From the NCBI GenBank assembly GCA_037447655.1, contig JBBHKE010000556.1, forward strand, positions 1-64,000: a DNA stretch of 64,000 bases, given 5' to 3'. The position numbers and the translations under genes are program-made. This stretch comes from Zygnema cylindricum (lineage: Eukaryota > Streptophyta > Zygnematophyceae > Zygnematales > Zygnemataceae). Below the pieces are notes generated by a model. That model saw only the letters and a program-made list of their open reading frames with translations. It was not told the origin of the DNA and ran no database searches. Positions 61,946 through 64,000 of this stretch are shown piece by piece (position 1 is the first letter of the stretch; the number at the start of each line of letters is the position of its first letter).

Positions 61946-62125
61946 TTAGTCATAGACCAAATGGATAGAGCAACCAGCTATCGGCGGCTTTGACGGCCGG
62001 TAGGTACATGGAACAAATCCTGTATCCCACAGCTTTTCTTTTAGTAAATCAACTAATCTACTACCCGTATATCTCAGGATAGCATAGGCAGCCATGGCTC
62101 TAGCTTCATCTCCGACTTTCAGTGA
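61946..62125 (-). CDS. Terminal exon of an unidentified minus-strand gene
   Basis: The exon begins after a strong acceptor (pyrimidine-rich tract, CTTGTTGCAG) and encodes 59 residues then TAA: SLKVGDEARAMAAYAILRYT...LVDLLKEKLWDTGFVPCTYR...GCSIHLVYD. Composition and acceptor make coding likely. I do not recognise the family. Upstream exons should lie to the right, between 62126 and the window edge or beyond; none could be assigned. Confidence 0.45.
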   Translation of the reverse strand, partial: SLKVGDEARAMAAYAILRYTGSRLVDLLKEKLWDTGFVPCTYRPSKPPIAGCSIHLVYD

Positions 62126-63419
62126 CTGCAACAAGTGTGGGAGTTGAAAAGAGAAGTTAGAGGCAGACTGCCTTGGCTTCTTTTCTGCATTTTATTTTAG
62201 ACCTAGAAAATACTAAATAAACCATCAATTTCTACACACTCAATGTAAAGTATAAACATTTATCTTATTTAAATCCCCTCGAGGTTAAAGGTAGTTTGGG
62301 AGTCCTCTCGCAAGAGTTTTTTTTAGTAGTCCTTCCCCATGAAATTTGTTTTTCTACAAGGAAAAAAATGTCGCTTGTCAGGGTTTAAAATTGACGCATT
62401 ATTAATGTTAGTTATTAGTTTTTGTAACTTTGGTGTACCCTTGTACACATATACAATTGCATATAACACGGTTAGGCTTGAAAAAAAAATGTTAGCATTA
62501 GACACACATATTATAGAGGTGAGAGCTATTTCACCATTTTTTTATTGTATTTTTGCATATTTTTGCCTTTTGTGATTCGTATGTGAATACAAAATAAACG
62601 TTACTTTCACTAGTGAACACCGAAAATTGTTGTTTTTGTAGGATGACTTACGGTATGGGGTATTTAAAGGCAAATGATTGAAGATTCAATGAACATTTTG
62701 TCAATAATAAGAAAATGGACTGCTCTTGCCACTTAAAACATCTTTTTTTGTTTGGGATTGTTAGTACGATGGTTGCTTTCCTATTAGTGGACTTCAATTC
62801 GCATTCCCACAAGTGTGTATGGCATTCGTATGCGAGTATTAATTTACTTGCGTTGTATGATGGAAACTCGACCCGATAATTAACATTAGTAAAGGTCTTC
62901 TTACAATTACAAGCACCTCCTAATAGAGTGACAACTTTTAGGGTGAACCCCTCCTTAGTTTCTATTTTAAATCATTTTTATTATAAATATATTATGGCTC
63001 TCCAAGTAATGAGGCGTAAACATTGACCGCCCGATGTATTTTTTTTTCGGCATCCTTGACCCAATAGCTCAATCCAACCAGTTTGTGGCTACCACCTCTT
63101 TGGCTATAAATTGATCGTGTACAATATATACACCCGATAATTAAGACAAGTTCCACCATGGACGAGCAATGATAACTATACACATGATATAAGCGATGTG
63201 ACATTGGACAAGGTGGATGTTAACGTAACAATAACAAAATATTTGGCGTGGGATCTCGCCATGGAGTGCTATCGATCGACCTTCGTCGAAGGAATTTCGG
63301 GTTTCAAACATTACATCACACTTCGTACAATGATATAGTATGCATACAAAGATGTTACACTTTACTACGTTTTGTTGAAATTAATAGATTTATAGAGTAT
63401 TTTCTAGGTATAAATATGT
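62126..63419. other. AT-rich region, possible intron
   Basis: Near 62734-62830 a GCCACTTAAAACATCTTT segment and a later ACAAGTGTGTATGG resemble the arms of the element at 2470-2685, so a decayed copy may lie here. A minus frame at 62992-63204 is open but unassigned. Confidence 0.35.
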
Positions 63420-63664
63420 TAGTATAAAAGGAAAAAGAAAAGGACGGACAGCTTGCCTCCACCTCCTCTTTCTAGCCCCCATACTTGTTGTAGTCACTGA
63501 AGGATAGAGAGGGTGGTTGAACCATGGCTACCTTAGTTCAACAGGCAGTTATTTTTAGTAGGTTACTAAAAAGAAACCTGACGGACCCAGGACTTGATCG
63601 AGGTACTTGCCGTCCGACAAGTTGGTCGGTAGAGGTCAACTTTATCCTGTTAGACTAGGACCAA
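63420..63664 (-). mobile_element. tRNA-derived SINE-like copy 1
   Basis: Read on the minus strand: a tRNA-like head with A-box-like TAGTCTAACAGGATAAAG and B-box-like CGATCAAGTCC about 60 nt apart, then a body with GGTAGCCATGG and a purine/pyrimidine tail. The head is diverged, so it is not a functional tRNA. Boundaries are approximate. Confidence 0.5.
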
Positions 63665-63715
63665 TGCTGTTGTTGAAAATAGGTAATTAATAGTTCACTT
63701 CTAAATTTTAGTTAG

Positions 63716-63900
63716 AATGTAAAGAGAGAGAAAGAGAGAACCAAAGGCACGCCATGGCTACCGCGTCATTTAGAAGGAGGCAGAATGAAAGAGAAGGTAT
63801 TTTACTATTTGTAGCAAAATACTACCTCTGACCGGATTTGAATCGGGGTCTCCAGCCTACTATTTAGACCTAAGCCTTATCAATTAAGGCACTAGCGAAA
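63716..63900 (-). mobile_element. tRNA-derived SINE-like copy 2
   Basis: Minus strand: the head begins near 63900 with TAGTGCCTTAATTGATAAGG (D-arm hairpin), then has the B box GATTCAAATCC followed by GGTC. The body shares GCGGTAGCCATGG with copy 1 and ends in a CTCTCTTT tail. Same order and orientation as copy 1. Confidence 0.6.
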
Positions 63901-64000
63901 CGTTATACGTCCTACGTTTTACGCATATTCATCTATTTATTAAACGGACTAATTTACAGCAAACTAACGAAAACACGCATTAATAAATTCATGTATGGAA

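Overview
This is nuclear DNA from a eukaryote of the green lineage, probably a streptophyte (charophyte alga or early land plant; Chara-like is a guess). The evidence is spliced genes with long introns, J-domain and Exo70 proteins of plant type, a multi-exon membrane protein of the kind I associate with plants, an intronless F-box-like/LRR gene, and a dense load of DNA transposons. No bacterial, organellar or viral gene was seen.

Layout. 1-2.9 kb: AT-rich sequence with small TA-flanked inverted-repeat elements. 2.97-10.57 kb (+): a complete seven-exon ER-type DnaJ gene (340 aa); each of its first three introns carries one ~200 bp element of the same family. 10.6-15.1 kb: gene-poor, two longer members of that family. 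15.1-26.5 kb: a three-level nest. A ~950 bp Harbinger-like element (TAA duplication) was interrupted by a 712 bp hAT-like element, and a 9.8 kb pogo/Tc1-like element then inserted at the TA inside the hAT target duplication. The large element carries a decayed DDE transposase, an acidic repeat protein with a coiled-coil tail, a third coding remnant, and eleven copies of an exactly 23-nt palindromic module, three of them fused into an 89 bp palindrome. 27.4-28.7 kb (+): F-box-like/LRR gene. 32.6-42.7 kb (-): EXO70 exocyst subunit, ten exons resolved. 44.6-46.2 kb: another nested transposon pair. 46.6-55.9 kb (+): large gene for an uncharacterised multi-pass membrane protein; a rearranged hAT copy lies in one intron. 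58.5-60.5 kb: cluster of three elements. 61.1-64 kb: a terminal exon of an unidentified minus-strand gene and two tRNA-derived SINE-like copies.

The four host genes are ordinary housekeeping or regulatory functions (chaperone, ubiquitin ligase adaptor, secretion, membrane protein) with no operon-like relation. The transposon content is the striking part: target-site duplications let the order of insertion be read, and the 23-nt module array inside the large element is the best candidate for something undescribed. Exon boundaries were fitted by hand from splice consensus, frame continuity and family resemblance; the 5' end of EXO70 and the 3' end of the membrane-protein gene remain unsettled.
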